A stretch of DNA of 64,000 nt. Source: Glossina fuscipes. Its lineage: Eukaryota; Arthropoda; Insecta; Diptera; Glossinidae. The stretch's first letter is position 1. The number at the start of each line of letters is the position of its first letter. The notes beneath the pieces are model-generated. The model did not search any database, was not told where the DNA came from, and saw nothing but the letters and a program-made list of their open reading frames with translations. Of the stretch, positions 26,801 to 38,715 are shown piece by piece. A program made the translations under genes and the position numbers. The stretch is from positions 4,000,622 to 4,064,621 of the forward strand of contig NW_023998414.1 of assembly GCF_014805625.2 (NCBI RefSeq), written 5' to 3'.

Positions 26801-28868
26801 TTAATTTATTAAAACTAATCATACATAATATATGGCTAATTGCATTAAGAGTTTTGGATAGATTTGGATTTCTAGGTTAAACAGACAATACGCTATACAT
26901 TTGTGAAATTCTATAATAAGCGTTGCTCTCAAGAAGGCATAACGTGTACGTTACATATTCTAGTCTGAGAATAGCAATGCAAAACCTCTTACCAAATGTT
27001 TTATTTAAAGACTATATAGTTGCGAAGTTATTGGACCTGGCGCAGAGCACAGCAGAGCAGAGAATTTAATTGAAACTTGAACATCTTTCACCGATGATAT
27101 AGTCCGCGAAAGCTAATTTCAATGGTTGAATTCCATATCAAATGTTACAGTTTTACAAGCGCACATCCATTCGCAAATTCTTGATATCTCGCGAATGAAT
27201 GCAGACTTTAAAGGCTATCCAACGCTTTAGGTATATGTAACAGGGAGTAAAGAATTATGTGCAACTTTGTCAACCCGAGCTAATTGTAACTATTTACTCT
27301 TTTGAGTGGCACATGCAAGTTACCTTAACAACCACCGTTCATCCATTGGCCCGACCGATACAGGACAGATGGGTTATGAAACTGTAAATCGAAATGAAAA
27401 TTTTCGCATGGAAAACCATGTAAGTCGCAAGTAAGCATAAAATCTTTTTTTTTTTTGTTTTTTGTAATCGTCGACTGAATATAAAAAAAAAAAACGGTTA
27501 AAACACATAATAAAAAATAAAAATACGAGTTTAATTGCGGAAAACATAAAAATAACAATTGAATTAAAATGAAAACAACACAATACAAAAGTAAAAGTCT
27601 ATTACATAAATATAACGAAAGTAGTAAGTAAGTGCTTGACAGAACCATAAACATTTGTGTCTTTTTTTTTTTCTTTACAACACTTTCACAACACTGTGTA
27701 CATTAAAAGTACTACGAAAATAATGAATGAATCAATGAAGTTGGAAAACACATTTCAACCAGTAAGTAAGTAACATACCGTCAAGCACAACATCAGATAT
27801 CGTAAATTTGACGGTAAACATAATGAAATGTCACAGTTCGGCTGACCTTCAACCAGGACGAATAAGCCCTTTGGTTATAGAGTGCTCAAGTGTTTAATAA
27901 TCTTCGAGTTTAGGGTAGAAGCACTTGCGCCAAAGTTTGCAAGAATCATACGTAATGTGTTCGACTATTTTCAACACTCATCTGCTTCAAGTATCTTTTG
28001 ATTTTTTGATTTCAGATTAATATTTCATTTTTACGACCAAGAACGTGTTCACCGTGCGCACCAAAAATAGACGTAGGCATACAAACATGCCTACATGGAT
28101 TCCGAACTCAATACTGAAAATCAATATTACATAGAATATACAGTGAAACTTCTGTACTTAATAACTTTGGGCGAGATGGACTGATTTCTCCGTTTCTGTG
28201 CAATTACTGGCGCACCAGTTAGAGAATACACATGCAAGTTTTTATGGATTTTTTGCTTTTGAAAAACAAAGTGTTTTCACTGAACATGATAGTGTTTACC
28301 TAATAATGTGCTCTTTGACCGTTTCGATCCATTTTGTATACTAATCAAAATGCGCTGCTTTTTTCCAAATTCAAAGTCGAAATTTTCAATTTTATGACCG
28401 CAGGCATTGCATAGACGGACGCATGGACATTCTTAAATGAATTCAGAAGATGATCTGAATCAAAAATATATATGTAAACCCAATGGGATCTCTGAAGTTT
28501 TGTTCTGAGTGTCGCCTGATTTGCACGCATTGATCGTACTTCGTATTGCAAAAATATTTGGAATAATCAACGAGAACACTAAAAACTTACTAATTACTTA
28601 TATGCACTTATATGTACCTGTTGATGTATTCATAAATAATCTCAATTGATTATGAAATGATTTCGAGTTATGTCACGTAGAGAACGTTTATGTATTTTCG
28701 TTATAAACGAAACATGCGATTAACCCAAACTTGATGTTTTATTTCTAACGTTAACAAACATTGATGGAATGCCTGGAACGTTCTCTTAGAATTACTTAAT
28801 TTGCTTGTTTGTTTGCATTCCTAGGGCAGTCAAATTGAAACAGAGAAGAAAATGAGATTTACTGTAAT

Positions 28869-28880
28869 ATATACTTTAGA

Positions 28881-28882
<2 letters not shown>
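28869..28882. repeat. Left copy of the SINE target-site duplication
   Basis: 14 bases identical to 29074-29087, immediately next to the tail of the SINE. Confidence 0.85.
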
Positions 28883-28920
<38 letters not shown>

Positions 28921-29073
28921 TTCGCCAGAGAAATAAATTCTAAGACTAAACTCTTAAAAGCACTAGGATCTAAGGCTATCGGCTTTTTATTAAAAACTCT
29001 ACCGCACTTGAGATTCGAACCCACGACCATTGACTTGCTAGTCGAGATTCCTCCCCTTCGGCTACTCAGGCGG
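28883..29073 (-). mobile_element. tRNA-derived SINE with (TAA)n tail, inserted with 14-bp target-site duplication
   Basis: Read on the - strand, the element starts CCGCCTGAGTAGCCGAAGG. It carries a polymerase III A box (TAGCCGAAGGG, fits TRGYNNARNNG) and, about 35 bases on, a B box (GGTTCGAATCT). A body of about 90 bases unrelated to tRNA follows, then a tail of 12 or so TAA units on its 3' side (28883-28918 on the + strand). The insertion is framed by a perfect 14-base repeat, ATATACTTTAGATA, at 28869-28882 and 29074-29087. This is the classic structure of a SINE moved by a LINE reverse transcriptase. The open frames called on both strands here are spurious. The intact duplication suggests a fairly young insertion. 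The parent tRNA is not clear: the anticodon arm is degenerate. Confidence 0.85.
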
Positions 29074-29087
29074 ATATACTTTAGATA
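29074..29087. repeat. Right copy of the SINE target-site duplication
   Basis: 14 bases identical to 28869-28882, immediately next to the tRNA-like head of the SINE. Confidence 0.85.
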
Positions 29088-32000
29088 ATGTGGGGCGTTT
29101 ACCCTAAAATTCTAGTAATTGATATTTATTGACATTTAACATGAAAAGCAATAAATATTGAGGAAAATATCTAATGTAGACCGTTTCATATGCCGTCTGC
29201 TTCTCGTCGTTCAAATATAGAGAACCAGCTATGGCTGCTAGAGGCATTTTTCCATTTACAATATCCCGAGACACGCAACAGGCACTACTTTCATTTATCA
29301 TTTATAAAAAGCGGCTTCAAAGAGGTAACAAAATAGGAAAAAACCCGAAGAGATAAGCATCGCGACGACCAAGTTGGTTCCCGACTCAGACTCAAATCAC
29401 GAGTGCGTTAAAGATTACATCCCTCGTAGCTGTAGTGAGCGTCCAGTCGATAAAGGCATAACACTTCCCGATTGGATATGAACACACTAGACTACGACGG
29501 CCACCGTCTGCCTACCTGTTTTTCTCTTCTTACTTGTTTCTGGCCATCAAAGTGTAGGGTACAACCACTGAAAAAAAAAAACGAAACTATATTGCAATCT
29601 TGACAAATTGATTTACGATTAATTGAAGATTGAATAAAGACGTTGATATGCTATATCAAAAGACATAGAAACTATATGAAGACTTGGACTACATCTTTGC
29701 TGCAATCTAATGAATAGAAATTAATTTTTATTCTTCTTTGGAACGTTGAAAAATTTGAAATCCTTTTTCCCTTGGATTGTACATCACGTATGAGAAGGGT
29801 ATGGAGGAAGATCCAACGAAACTATTACATACAATACATCATAATAGTGTATAGAAATGGTACCTAAATTAATCTAATCACCGAAAAAGAGGACAAGGAA
29901 TTCCCAGTTAAGAGAAAAGCCGTGCGACTGTTGAGTAAGAAGGGTAATCGAGATTCATCTCAAGGCGAAAGCAAGTCTTTTTTTTTTTTTGGTTTCAATA
30001 TCAATGGGGAGGACATACGTCTAAGATTTCAAAAGACTGTTATCTCGCAGAGAAAATTTGTGTAACGGAAGAATAGCAATTCACTCCGAGGAGGTTAACG
30101 CAGGAGGTTTGCTCGCATTTTCCTCGCATTTCTGTAAACGTATTTTAGAAAATCGGCAAAGCCGTCAAGGGCAGCAGAGAACTTGTTTGTTTAATGATGT
30201 TTTATATGAGATAAAATATTTCTGTCATTACTTGTTGTGAACATTCTTTACGTGAAGAGATGAGCACTTAACAGCAAACTCAAGAACTAATCTTTTAATT
30301 CGAAAATCCTTCGCTTTCATTAGAGGAGCAGAACATGTTTCAAATTAAAGTGCATAGCATTTATAAGCGCATATCCAGGGATCATATGTGCTTAAAGGAA
30401 TTTATTATATAATTTTTTTTTTTTTTTTTTTTTTCGTTTTTACTGACAGTTTTAAACGCTTAATAAATAAGATATTATTTAAGACTTTTTTTTTTTTTTT
30501 TTTTCCTAGATGCATTCAAGTCTACGTGAACGTATCATCAAAAAAAAAAAAATATATACATATATATATTATATTTTCATAACATAATTAACGGGATGTC
30601 AGTTAAATGTCATGTGTAGAAATGGCAAATGTTTACACACCATAGTTGTATAGATCTCGAGTAGAAGTGTTCCTCAAATATTGTGTCAATGTGAAGGCAC
30701 GTACTTTTACTTTTTTTTTTCATTGTTTTTTTTTTTGTTGTTTTTTACGCCATCACAAAAGACTCGTATAACTACGTACGTACAATACGCACGTTTACTG
30801 ATCACAAAAACATAGTCGAAATGTCAATATTGACATGATGTACACACGTAGATATATATATGTAAAATGATTTCATGCATAACACAAGTGTCAGTACAAG
30901 CAATCAAATAGTGTGGTGTTGAAGTCATTGCTATTTCATCAGTTTCCTTCGCATATTATCTGAAATTTTACAGGAACATGCCTCGTTTCGTTGTGCAGGC
31001 TTTTATATCAATTGTGGTCATTCATTATTGGTTGGTTGCATAATAGGCAGGCTTATAAAAGTAGCTTATATGGAATCAATGTTATTTTAAATTTAATATG
31101 TTTCATATGTTAATTCATCGTTAGCAGGAAAGCTACGTGTTACGCTTACATAAATATTTTTCCATATTCCATACAATGTCGAAAGTGTTTTTAAACATTG
31201 TTTCGCTTTTACGATTGGTGCGATAGAAAGTTTAATTACATACAAACGCTGTAACTTTTATGTCTACTTAGCTGGCAGTTTGGCTATTTACGTTAGATAT
31301 TCGGAGGAAATAGGACCAACTGCTATATATGTACATATTATTCATAGGTCAACTTAAATAGTCGTCTGACCGTTTAACTTTTTTTACTCTTTTCCAAATT
31401 CACATCCAAATATGAATTTTCAAAATGGTTAACTGAAACCCTATTATTGCGATTCGAAGATAACGAATTGATTTTTTTTTTCACATTTTAAGATTCAAAC
31501 TACCTTGTCTCCGAATTAAATTGCCTATCTTCAAAGAATAATAGCAGGCCCTGTTGGCTTACCATGCCTGCATAAAAGTTCGCTGTTATTAACAAAAAAA
31601 AAAAAAAAAAAATGTTTTCGCCATTGCTAGCCATTAATATCCCTTTAAAAGGCATTTTCTGCATCTGTAGTTCATAATTGTTTTATATGATTCCCAAAAC
31701 CGCAAGTGCTCGAATCGAAATGACGGCCAAGCGAAATGTTGGTAAATCTTTCGCCGATTAATCCGCATTAAATTTCGAATTTAGATTAAGTTGTTTGTCC
31801 AAGAAACTTTGGTTTTATGCTCCTTTTACTAACTTTCTCTCACTCACTATATAATCTTAGCACTTGAATTCTTTGATGCGCAAAAACACTTACTTTCCAA
31901 CTTTCTTTGGTTTTCAATTTTACTTTAAAAAGTTTGGTTATCTTTTTGAAACGCAACGATGCTTAAACGACTTGAATTTAATTATTTTAAGCATGCCATT

Positions 32001-32689
32001 GTAATTATTTGACAAAAAAAAAAAAAAAAATAATAAAAAAAAAATACATTTATTATATTCATAAGGGATAGAAAGAGTTTTTATTGCATTAAAAGCTTCC
32101 CTTATTATTAGTTAAGTGAAATTGAATTACTCTTTCAAGGTCATATACATCCACTAATAAGGCATAAAGTTGTATTAGTTGTGTAAGTTGAGCATATGAG
32201 CATTTATACTATGATTATACCGGATCAACGTAAGCCCTATATGCCCGTCTCTTTCATCGCGAAGAAAAGAGAAAATCAGAAAAACAATTTCCATAATAAA
32301 TAAAAGAAAAGTGCAAGCATTGTTGTCGACCAAAGCTGGCCATTAAATACCCTCCCTACATAACTTCGCCTAAGACTATTGTTCATTTATTTTCGCAACA
32401 ATGCAATACAAGTTAGATTTTATTTATTTTTATACAAAGACATGGTTCTCATAATAACCCTTGTATGCAAGGGCTTGCAAAACGTTATCCAAATTTAGAA
32501 AATTAAATTTACTTTTTAAATATTTTATTCTTATTGTTCGTAAAATGCCAAAAATTGCACATGCACATGGCAATCCTTCTATTGAGTGGGCTACAAAAAA
32601 ATGGGGCTACATAGTCGAAATGCGGAATTTTTGCTTTAATTTCTCATCATGAGGCAACTTTGAAATGAAATCGTCTTGCCAGAGGACGG

Positions 32690-32960
32690 AAAGTTCACTT
32701 TTCATAGGAAGCGGTTTAAAGAAAATTACCCGTTCGCCGTCCATTTCAAATTTTTCATATCACAATTTCCAAAGCTGAAATACTATTTATATTTTTAATG
32801 GAAGAATATTGAAAATTTTAATTTTTCCTCCATACGATGATATCGTGCGACTTGAGCGTCAGCACATCTTTAAAATTTATGATCTGTTGAAGAGAGAAAA
32901 ACAAACAGATGGACGGACAGATGGACAGACAAGATTAAATTAATTCAAATGAAGCGATTA
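32690..32960. repeat. Dispersed repeat remnant with GATGGACGGACAGATGGAC tract
   Basis: ACAGATGGACAGACAAGATTAAAT parallels 18658-18685. The flanking 32325-32360 has GTCGACCAAAGCTGGCCATTAAATACCCT, a terminus style repeated elsewhere in the window. Confidence 0.45.
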
Positions 32961-34708
32961 TCAATCGATTTGCGCAATAAAAGTCGCTACATACATAAGC
33001 ACAAACTTAACATATCCTGTACAATACGTGCAATAGCGTGTAAAAAAAGGTCAATAGATTGTTTTAGCATCCAGTAGGAATATTTGTGAAAGTCATTGTT
33101 TCGATTAACTTCCTGACCATAACCTTTTGCATTTTTTTATATATTAACTGTGCCTGAGGATTTGCTTTTGTGTTCTCATTGACTTCGTGTTGATAACACG
33201 AAATCTACCTGAAATCTAACAAATGATTCTGATACTTAAAAAGGTACGCTGTTTTTGTCTTTGTTCACTATATCCAAGTTATCATAATGGCTGCATTATC
33301 AGTTGGGTTTTTATTTTGCTTTTATACACGAAAAATTTGTCCTTTAGGGCAAACGTAAATACTAATAATAATAGATTATGCGAAGCAATGATTTAATAAA
33401 TATTTAAGCTTTGTTGAAAATAATTACTGCGCCGCTATTGGGTAAGTCATCAACCATTTTGACATTTCGCTGTAACTGCTAACGAGAAAAATAGAGACAT
33501 TAATTAAATCGAAATGCGGTGATAGAACAACTGACTTTGCATTAATTACTATTTTAGCAAATTTGCAACTTTCCTGATGCCCTAATTATTTCGAAATCAA
33601 AAGGGGACAAAAAAACAAAAAAAAAAAAAAAAAACACAAAAGCCGTTACGACCAAAACAATCAAGAACATTTTATTTACATCGAAGCGAATTCATTATAA
33701 TTAATGTCCCTCTAATTCGAATCCATAAAAGTTGAGAATGCTGACACTGCGAATGGCTCTAAGCGCATTAGTTAAATGATTTAAAGATCGTACATTGATT
33801 GCGGATATACAAAGAAAATCTCTTCGCCTAACGAATTTTATTTAACTTGTTGGGAAATTGCTTGTATTAAAACGATCCCTTTCATATCCACAACATTCGT
33901 AGTGTATTTGGAAAATTTCGAAAAAGATATTCACAATGTAGAGAAGGAAGAATTGCTAGCTCAAATGTCGAAACAAATTTGTACCTTGCCCATGGCATGT
34001 TTGTATGTGTGAAAAACCTTTCATTTATTTTGCCAATAGAAACGAACTTTGTTCGAACGTTCGAACGAACGAAAAAAGTCCCTTTTTCTATATTCTTTCG
34101 TATTCTTAAAGTTAATGCTTCACCATGCGAGCAAAAAAAAAAGAAAGCCTAATTAAGGCGTGGAAGTGGGCTTTTACTATATCGATGTTGAGATTTCCAA
34201 TTTTCGTATAGTCTCCGATATCGCAAAACGTGAACACGCGAGTGAACACTCGAATTATTACGATATAATAATAATAGTGTAACGGGATACTTGAATACTC
34301 TGCCTTATCTGGGGGAATAGGATATTAATCGGAATGATCGCATTTCGTACCAGTGTAAACTTATGAAAAAGTTTCAGTTGAAAACAAATTTTCAGCGAAA
34401 TTTCGTCTTTACACTAAATTTTACATATTTTACGTAAATACGTAACTAACGGGCAGGCGAGCATTGCTTTTCAATACCATTCGAACGAATATAAATCTTC
34501 TTTATCAGGGCGAATGAAATGAAGGTCAAAATTTAAATGTTTCACTTACTGTTCATGTGCTTAATGTTGCCAAGTAAGCTCGTATGCTAATATTATTACA
34601 CATGACTTCATTACACATACACACACCGATACATACCCATACAATAAATTTGAGAAAAGTTCCTTTTTAGGGCTTCTTTGTTTACATTATGCACCTAACT
34701 ACTCTGCA

Positions 34709-34732
34709 GAGAGAGAGAGAGAGAGAGAGAGA
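34709..34732. repeat. (GA)12 microsatellite
   Basis: Perfect 24-base dinucleotide run followed by GAAGAA. Confidence 0.95.
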
Positions 34733-35361
34733 AGGAAGAAGAAAACCTAAGAATATCTCATAGCTGCTGCTATTATAGTGAAAGTCAAGACAATCGCCGC
34801 AATTTTGTAATGTTCTACCAGAATTGCGGTGACGTGTTGCTTTTTATACACATACGTAGAGTTTTGTTGATATTCTATGAAAAACTTTTCGATTAATTTT
34901 CAATTTTACCTGAACGAATAGTTCATAATTTGTTGGCTTGCTCTTACCGGCAAACTTTGCCCGCAACTTTTTTATTAGTGATATTTATATGTTTCTCTCC
35001 CTTTAATTATAACTAACTCATGCGATTTTTTATTTCGTATAGGACTTGATGTGCAAGTGAACGGGTAGTTTTGCTATCTCATTAAAATCAAGTAAGTAAC
35101 ATTATTATAGTTTTATTCGAGAATGTCGAACTTTTCGAACCATAAACCCATGCAAACGTTACAAACAATTCCTTTGTTCAATTTATTCGTAATTTAAATG
35201 TTGTTAAAAGCCTCTCAAAGATGTTATTATTTTCATATATACGCTACTCGCGGGTGAACGCAACTTTGTCGTTCCATTTGCAATAAACCATATCACGATA
35301 TCAATTATAGATAATTCGGTTGATGTGTAATCTTCTATATGAATGGCGTTTGTCAGTTTAA

Positions 35362-36020
35362 TTGCTGCTCCGTTCGCTAATCTATTCTCTGTTATTCGCC
35401 TATTCGGCCTGTTTCCGGCTTTCTGTCTCGATTTATGTGTTGGATCGTCTGGCCAATTTCTCAGTCTTTCTATTGGTGCGTCTGTCCGCAGCCATGTTAT
35501 CATGTCATCATGTTCATCTTTCTGCCCTCATTCGTTCCGGTGCACCCATCTGTCCGTTCATTTTTCTCTTTTGCTTAGCCATCGAGTGAATGCCTGCCCA
35601 ATTTCCATTTATCAATATATGCGGACATTCGTTCACTCTTTTCGTAATCGGTCCGTCTTTTGCGTCCACTCTATCCACTGGGGAGTTTTTCGACTGATCA
35701 CGCTTGTCCGCACGCTTGTTCGCACATCTGCTGACTGCATATTCCACCGTCCATTTATCGATCCATTCGCATGCTAGCCACGTTCATCCTTGACCATCTA
35801 ATATATTCGATCGAATGTCCTTTCGTGTGTCCTTGAGTGCATCCGTTCGCTTATTAGCCTGTCTCGTTTATTTTTCCAATCGGGTGCCCAATGCATTGCG
35901 GGACTATCCATTTTCTCCTTTTTTTTTCCGCTTGCTGCTCTCCTCTTTCTTGTTCACTTGTCTTTTCACCTGCATACACAAATGTCCGCCAAACTATCTT
36001 CCCATGCCTATTAACCCCTC
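35362..36020. repeat. Long degenerate tetranucleotide tract (TCCG/TCTG/TTCA/TCCA variants)
   Basis: Pyrimidine-rich on the + strand; read in blocks of four, runs such as TCTG-TCCG-CAGC-CATG-TTAT-CATG and TCTG-TCCG-TTCA-TTTT keep a four-base register over long distances. It looks like an old expanded (TCYG)n array decayed by substitution. It yields a spurious 144-codon + frame and several others. Shorter stretches of the same kind are at 2915-3080, 5385-5480 and 37660-37760. Confidence 0.6.
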
Positions 36021-36984
36021 TCTACTTAATGTTGGATTTATTAAAACCGATTAAGTTGAAAGAAAAGCTAAGAACTTTAACGCATAAACACTCGATTAAA
36101 TAGCACAGATCAATGTTGAAAACGATGTCACGATGTTGAACTAACATCAGGGTTTGTCGCAACGCATATTGATTTTTTTTTCTTTTTTTTTTTATTATTC
36201 TTTTGGCTTTCTTTTCACTATTAAATGAAAGAAAAAGAAATAACTTTTCCGTTTGCTGTCTATAGAAGAAGAAAAAATGCTGATGTTAGAAAATGGAAAA
36301 AATGTTTCTTCTTCGCTAAGGTTACCCATGAAAATTGTTGTGTGTTAACTTTAAAAAGAAATTTTTTTTTTTACCCAAAACTTCACGGACAGTGAAATAG
36401 GTTTTATTGCAAAGTTTATGACAATCAAGAACAACTACAAGGACCAACACCAAACACGAAACACCAAACACCAACACGAACAGTTATATTAGAAAAATAC
36501 TAAAAGAATTAATCGAGTTTTGTGCAGAGAATATTTCAATATTTCAATACTTTTTCAAATATGAAACGGGGCGATACTTGCTGGAATAGTTCGCTTTTAC
36601 CAATTATCCAGATATTGTATTCGTTATTAATGTATGGGTACATGCCATAGATTAAATATTTTTATTTATTATACATTGCAGCGAAAGATGTCGTTTATAA
36701 AATATCTTCACTTGAATCAATAATTAATTCTCTTATACGCTTGTTTTCGCATCTTTAATTTTTGTATGCCCGCCAGAGCAAAAGCACAAGAAAACCTTTA
36801 CTATATACAAATACTTTAAGCATTGCATGTCCGCTATATACTAACAGTGGATCTTATTAATATTGAGTTTTCCGCTGTTCGCTAAAATATAAACGCTTGT
36901 TAAGCCTACTTACTCCCTTGTCCAAACATAAAATATTTAATGTACTACATGGAATAGATATTAAAATATAGAAAAACCAAAAAA

Positions 36985-37006
36985 ACACACACACACACAC
37001 ACACAC
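36985..37006. repeat. (AC)11 microsatellite
   Basis: Perfect 22-base dinucleotide run. Confidence 0.95.
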
Positions 37007-37179
37007 GAGATTATTCCAGTAGACAAGAAAATTAAATAACTTGAACAATAACTAGGAAAAAAAAACATAGAGTCATTAACATTGGGGCTTTTTTTCATAT
37101 CACGAAGTATACGAAGACAAAGAACAGCATATTACTAGAAATTAATATTCGGTGGAGGAATCTTTTTGCTTAGTAACGG

Positions 37180-37650
37180 CATTTCAACGTTTCGACATAT
37201 TTTGAATAACTTTTCCTGTATACTAAACAGGGATCTTACTCCATTCTTCTTGTAGTCTACTTTTCAGGTCTTGGGTGGAAGAGGTTGAGTCTCTTCACCG
37301 TCATATATGCCTGGCGGTTGGGGAAAAGCTTAAAGCATTTCGGGATAGCTATATAAGAGCCATTTTTGAATTAGATGGAGCTTGTCCTTGAGGTCGTTAT
37401 GAATGTTTCCAAAGTGCCAAGTTTGTTCCCACTTTTTCTTGAATCCCCCTCCTTGTTTGGAAAGCCAGCCTTAAACATCAATTTACCGGCCCCATTGGTT
37501 CCAATGCATACCCAAACTATAGCATGACCATTACTATGCTCGCCGTAAGTCGTTGGTACAAGAACGTAATAGGTAGTTAGATGACGTCTATTAAGTGAAT
37601 TACTGGCTAATATGAAAAAGGAAAGTCGAGAGCACTGTTTATTTAGCAAT
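37180..37650 (-). pseudogene. Dead Tc1-like (DDE) transposase fragment
   Basis: Read on the - strand this is the C-terminal half of a Tc1-family transposase, the cut-and-paste enzyme of Tc1/mariner DNA transposons. The N-proximal part (within 37649-37371) contains GHAIVWVCIGTNGAGKLMF, equivalent to the family's GSVMVWGCFSxxGVGxLxF block around the second catalytic Asp region. Farther on, LQEEWSKIP (about 37230-37257) and VIQNMSKR-stop-NAVTKQK (about 37176-37212) match the family's C-terminal LQEEWxKIP...LIxSMPRRCQAVIxxKG. Stops (for example TGA where Cys is usual) and frame changes between blocks show it is inactive. The N-terminal DNA-binding half and terminal inverted repeats were not found. 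Confidence 0.75.
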
Positions 37651-37924
37651 CAATTCGTCAATGTATTATTTTGTCCGTTCGACCACTTCGCTAATCTGTT
37701 CATTTGTCCATGCATTCCGTTTGCCCGCTTGTACAATATTGCAATTTTCCCGATCCGTTCTAGGAAGCACGCTGTCTACATAAGTGATCTGTGAGATGAC
37801 ATTTAAAGAATCGAAAATTTTCGATTTTTCTCATTACATACGCATTGCTTAAGCTTTAAGTCAAAAACAGTATCGATAGAACTATTGATAATCTGATAAC
37901 TGATAGGCATATCAAATTCATCTC

Positions 37925-38715
37925 AATGCAAGCGTAATTTTCATACCCATCATCGAAGGATGGAAGGTGTAGTCGTTTTCTCGAAACGTTTGCAACGTGC
38001 AGAAGCAAACTTCAGAGACGCCACAAAGTATAGATATTCGTGGTCAACATCAAATTCTGAATCGTTTTAAGCATGTCCGTCTGTCCATTTGTGTAATATT
38101 TGTTTTAAACATTGTGGCCGCAAAAATTAGGCTATCGGCTTAAGATTGGGCGCAAACATTGCAAGTTCTTGTACACACGTTTGTATTGAAAATTGGTCAA
38201 ATTTGTGGGAGGAAACGCTTATAGTATTACGCAAACTTAGAACATCTCTGCTTTTCCAAACGAACATAAAAGTGGTTTTTTGATCATTACTCATAAACTA
38301 AAGCAGACAAATGTACAAAGATTTGAATGCATATTCTGTGGCTAACACTGTAGTACGTGTACAAAAATGGCAAAGAGTGATCACGCCTACTTAATTTTAT
38401 GGTGTCTCATAATTTCATTATTTCTTCAAACCTTTATATAGCGCCCAAAAACAAGCTGCAAAAACCCCATAAAGTAGGCCACTCTTTTAAATTCTGAATA
38501 CACTTAAGCATGTTCGTCTGTACGTCAAATTTTCAAAAGAATTTGAAATTGAGGTAAAGTTTGCAAGGATACAGCTACAAAGCCCAAACGCCCACTCCGT
38601 GTTCTAGAGAATGAAAATTTAGTTCTTTTACTATATTGTTGTCTTTTTTGAGATAACGATGCTGGGTATAAAAGATTTAGTCACGACCGAACATAATTTT
38701 CTTACTCGTTTTATT
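37925..38715. repeat. Dispersed repeat family A, copy 1
   Basis: Shares ordered blocks with 60640-61340: a CATCAAATTCTGAATCG block, a GATCATTACTCATAAA block, GCATATTCTRTGGSYAA, TGTACAAAAATGG, CCCCATAAAGTA / CCCCTAAAGTA, and a TTCTTTTA block near the end. It ends near CACGACCGAACATAATTTTC, a motif typical of fly transposable-element ends. It also carries the TCCGTCTGTCC motif common to these elements. No open frame or terminal inverted repeat was identified. Confidence 0.65.

Larger units (their letters stand above)
20456..28868. other. Gene-free stretch
   Basis: Contains a (TA)/(GTATA) tract with poly-T at 21120-21200, family-C copy 1, the (GAT)n and palindrome near 23.7-23.8 kb, and a small hairpin GGCAAGCTTTCTCTTGCC at about 24908-24925. 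The 107-codon + frame at 22537-22860 has no start exon context and no recognisable motif. Confidence 0.5.
29088..35361. other. Gene-free stretch
   Basis: Poly-A/poly-T runs (30413-30434, 30486-30504, 31593-31611, 32014-32043, 33617-33635), a palindromic GTTCGAACGTTCGAACGAAC at about 34052-34071, the (GA)12 at 34709, and repeat remnants at 32.3-32.96 kb. No coding exon seen. Confidence 0.5.

Noticed and set aside
27325..27654. 109-codon - strand frame, Phe/Leu-rich, resembling a membrane protein
   Set aside because: Built from poly-A/T-rich DNA, which always yields Phe/Leu/Lys; no start exon, family motif or splice support.
29000..29070. Functional tRNA gene on the - strand
   Set aside because: A and B boxes are present, but the acceptor and anticodon stems do not pair and the unit is part of a SINE with target-site duplications.
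28852..29088. Frames on both strands with poly-Ile runs
   Set aside because: They are the SINE and its (TAA)n tail.
35343..35777. 144-codon + strand frame
   Set aside because: Lies wholly in the degenerate tetranucleotide tract; period-4 sequence with few A-rich stops makes long spurious frames in several registers.
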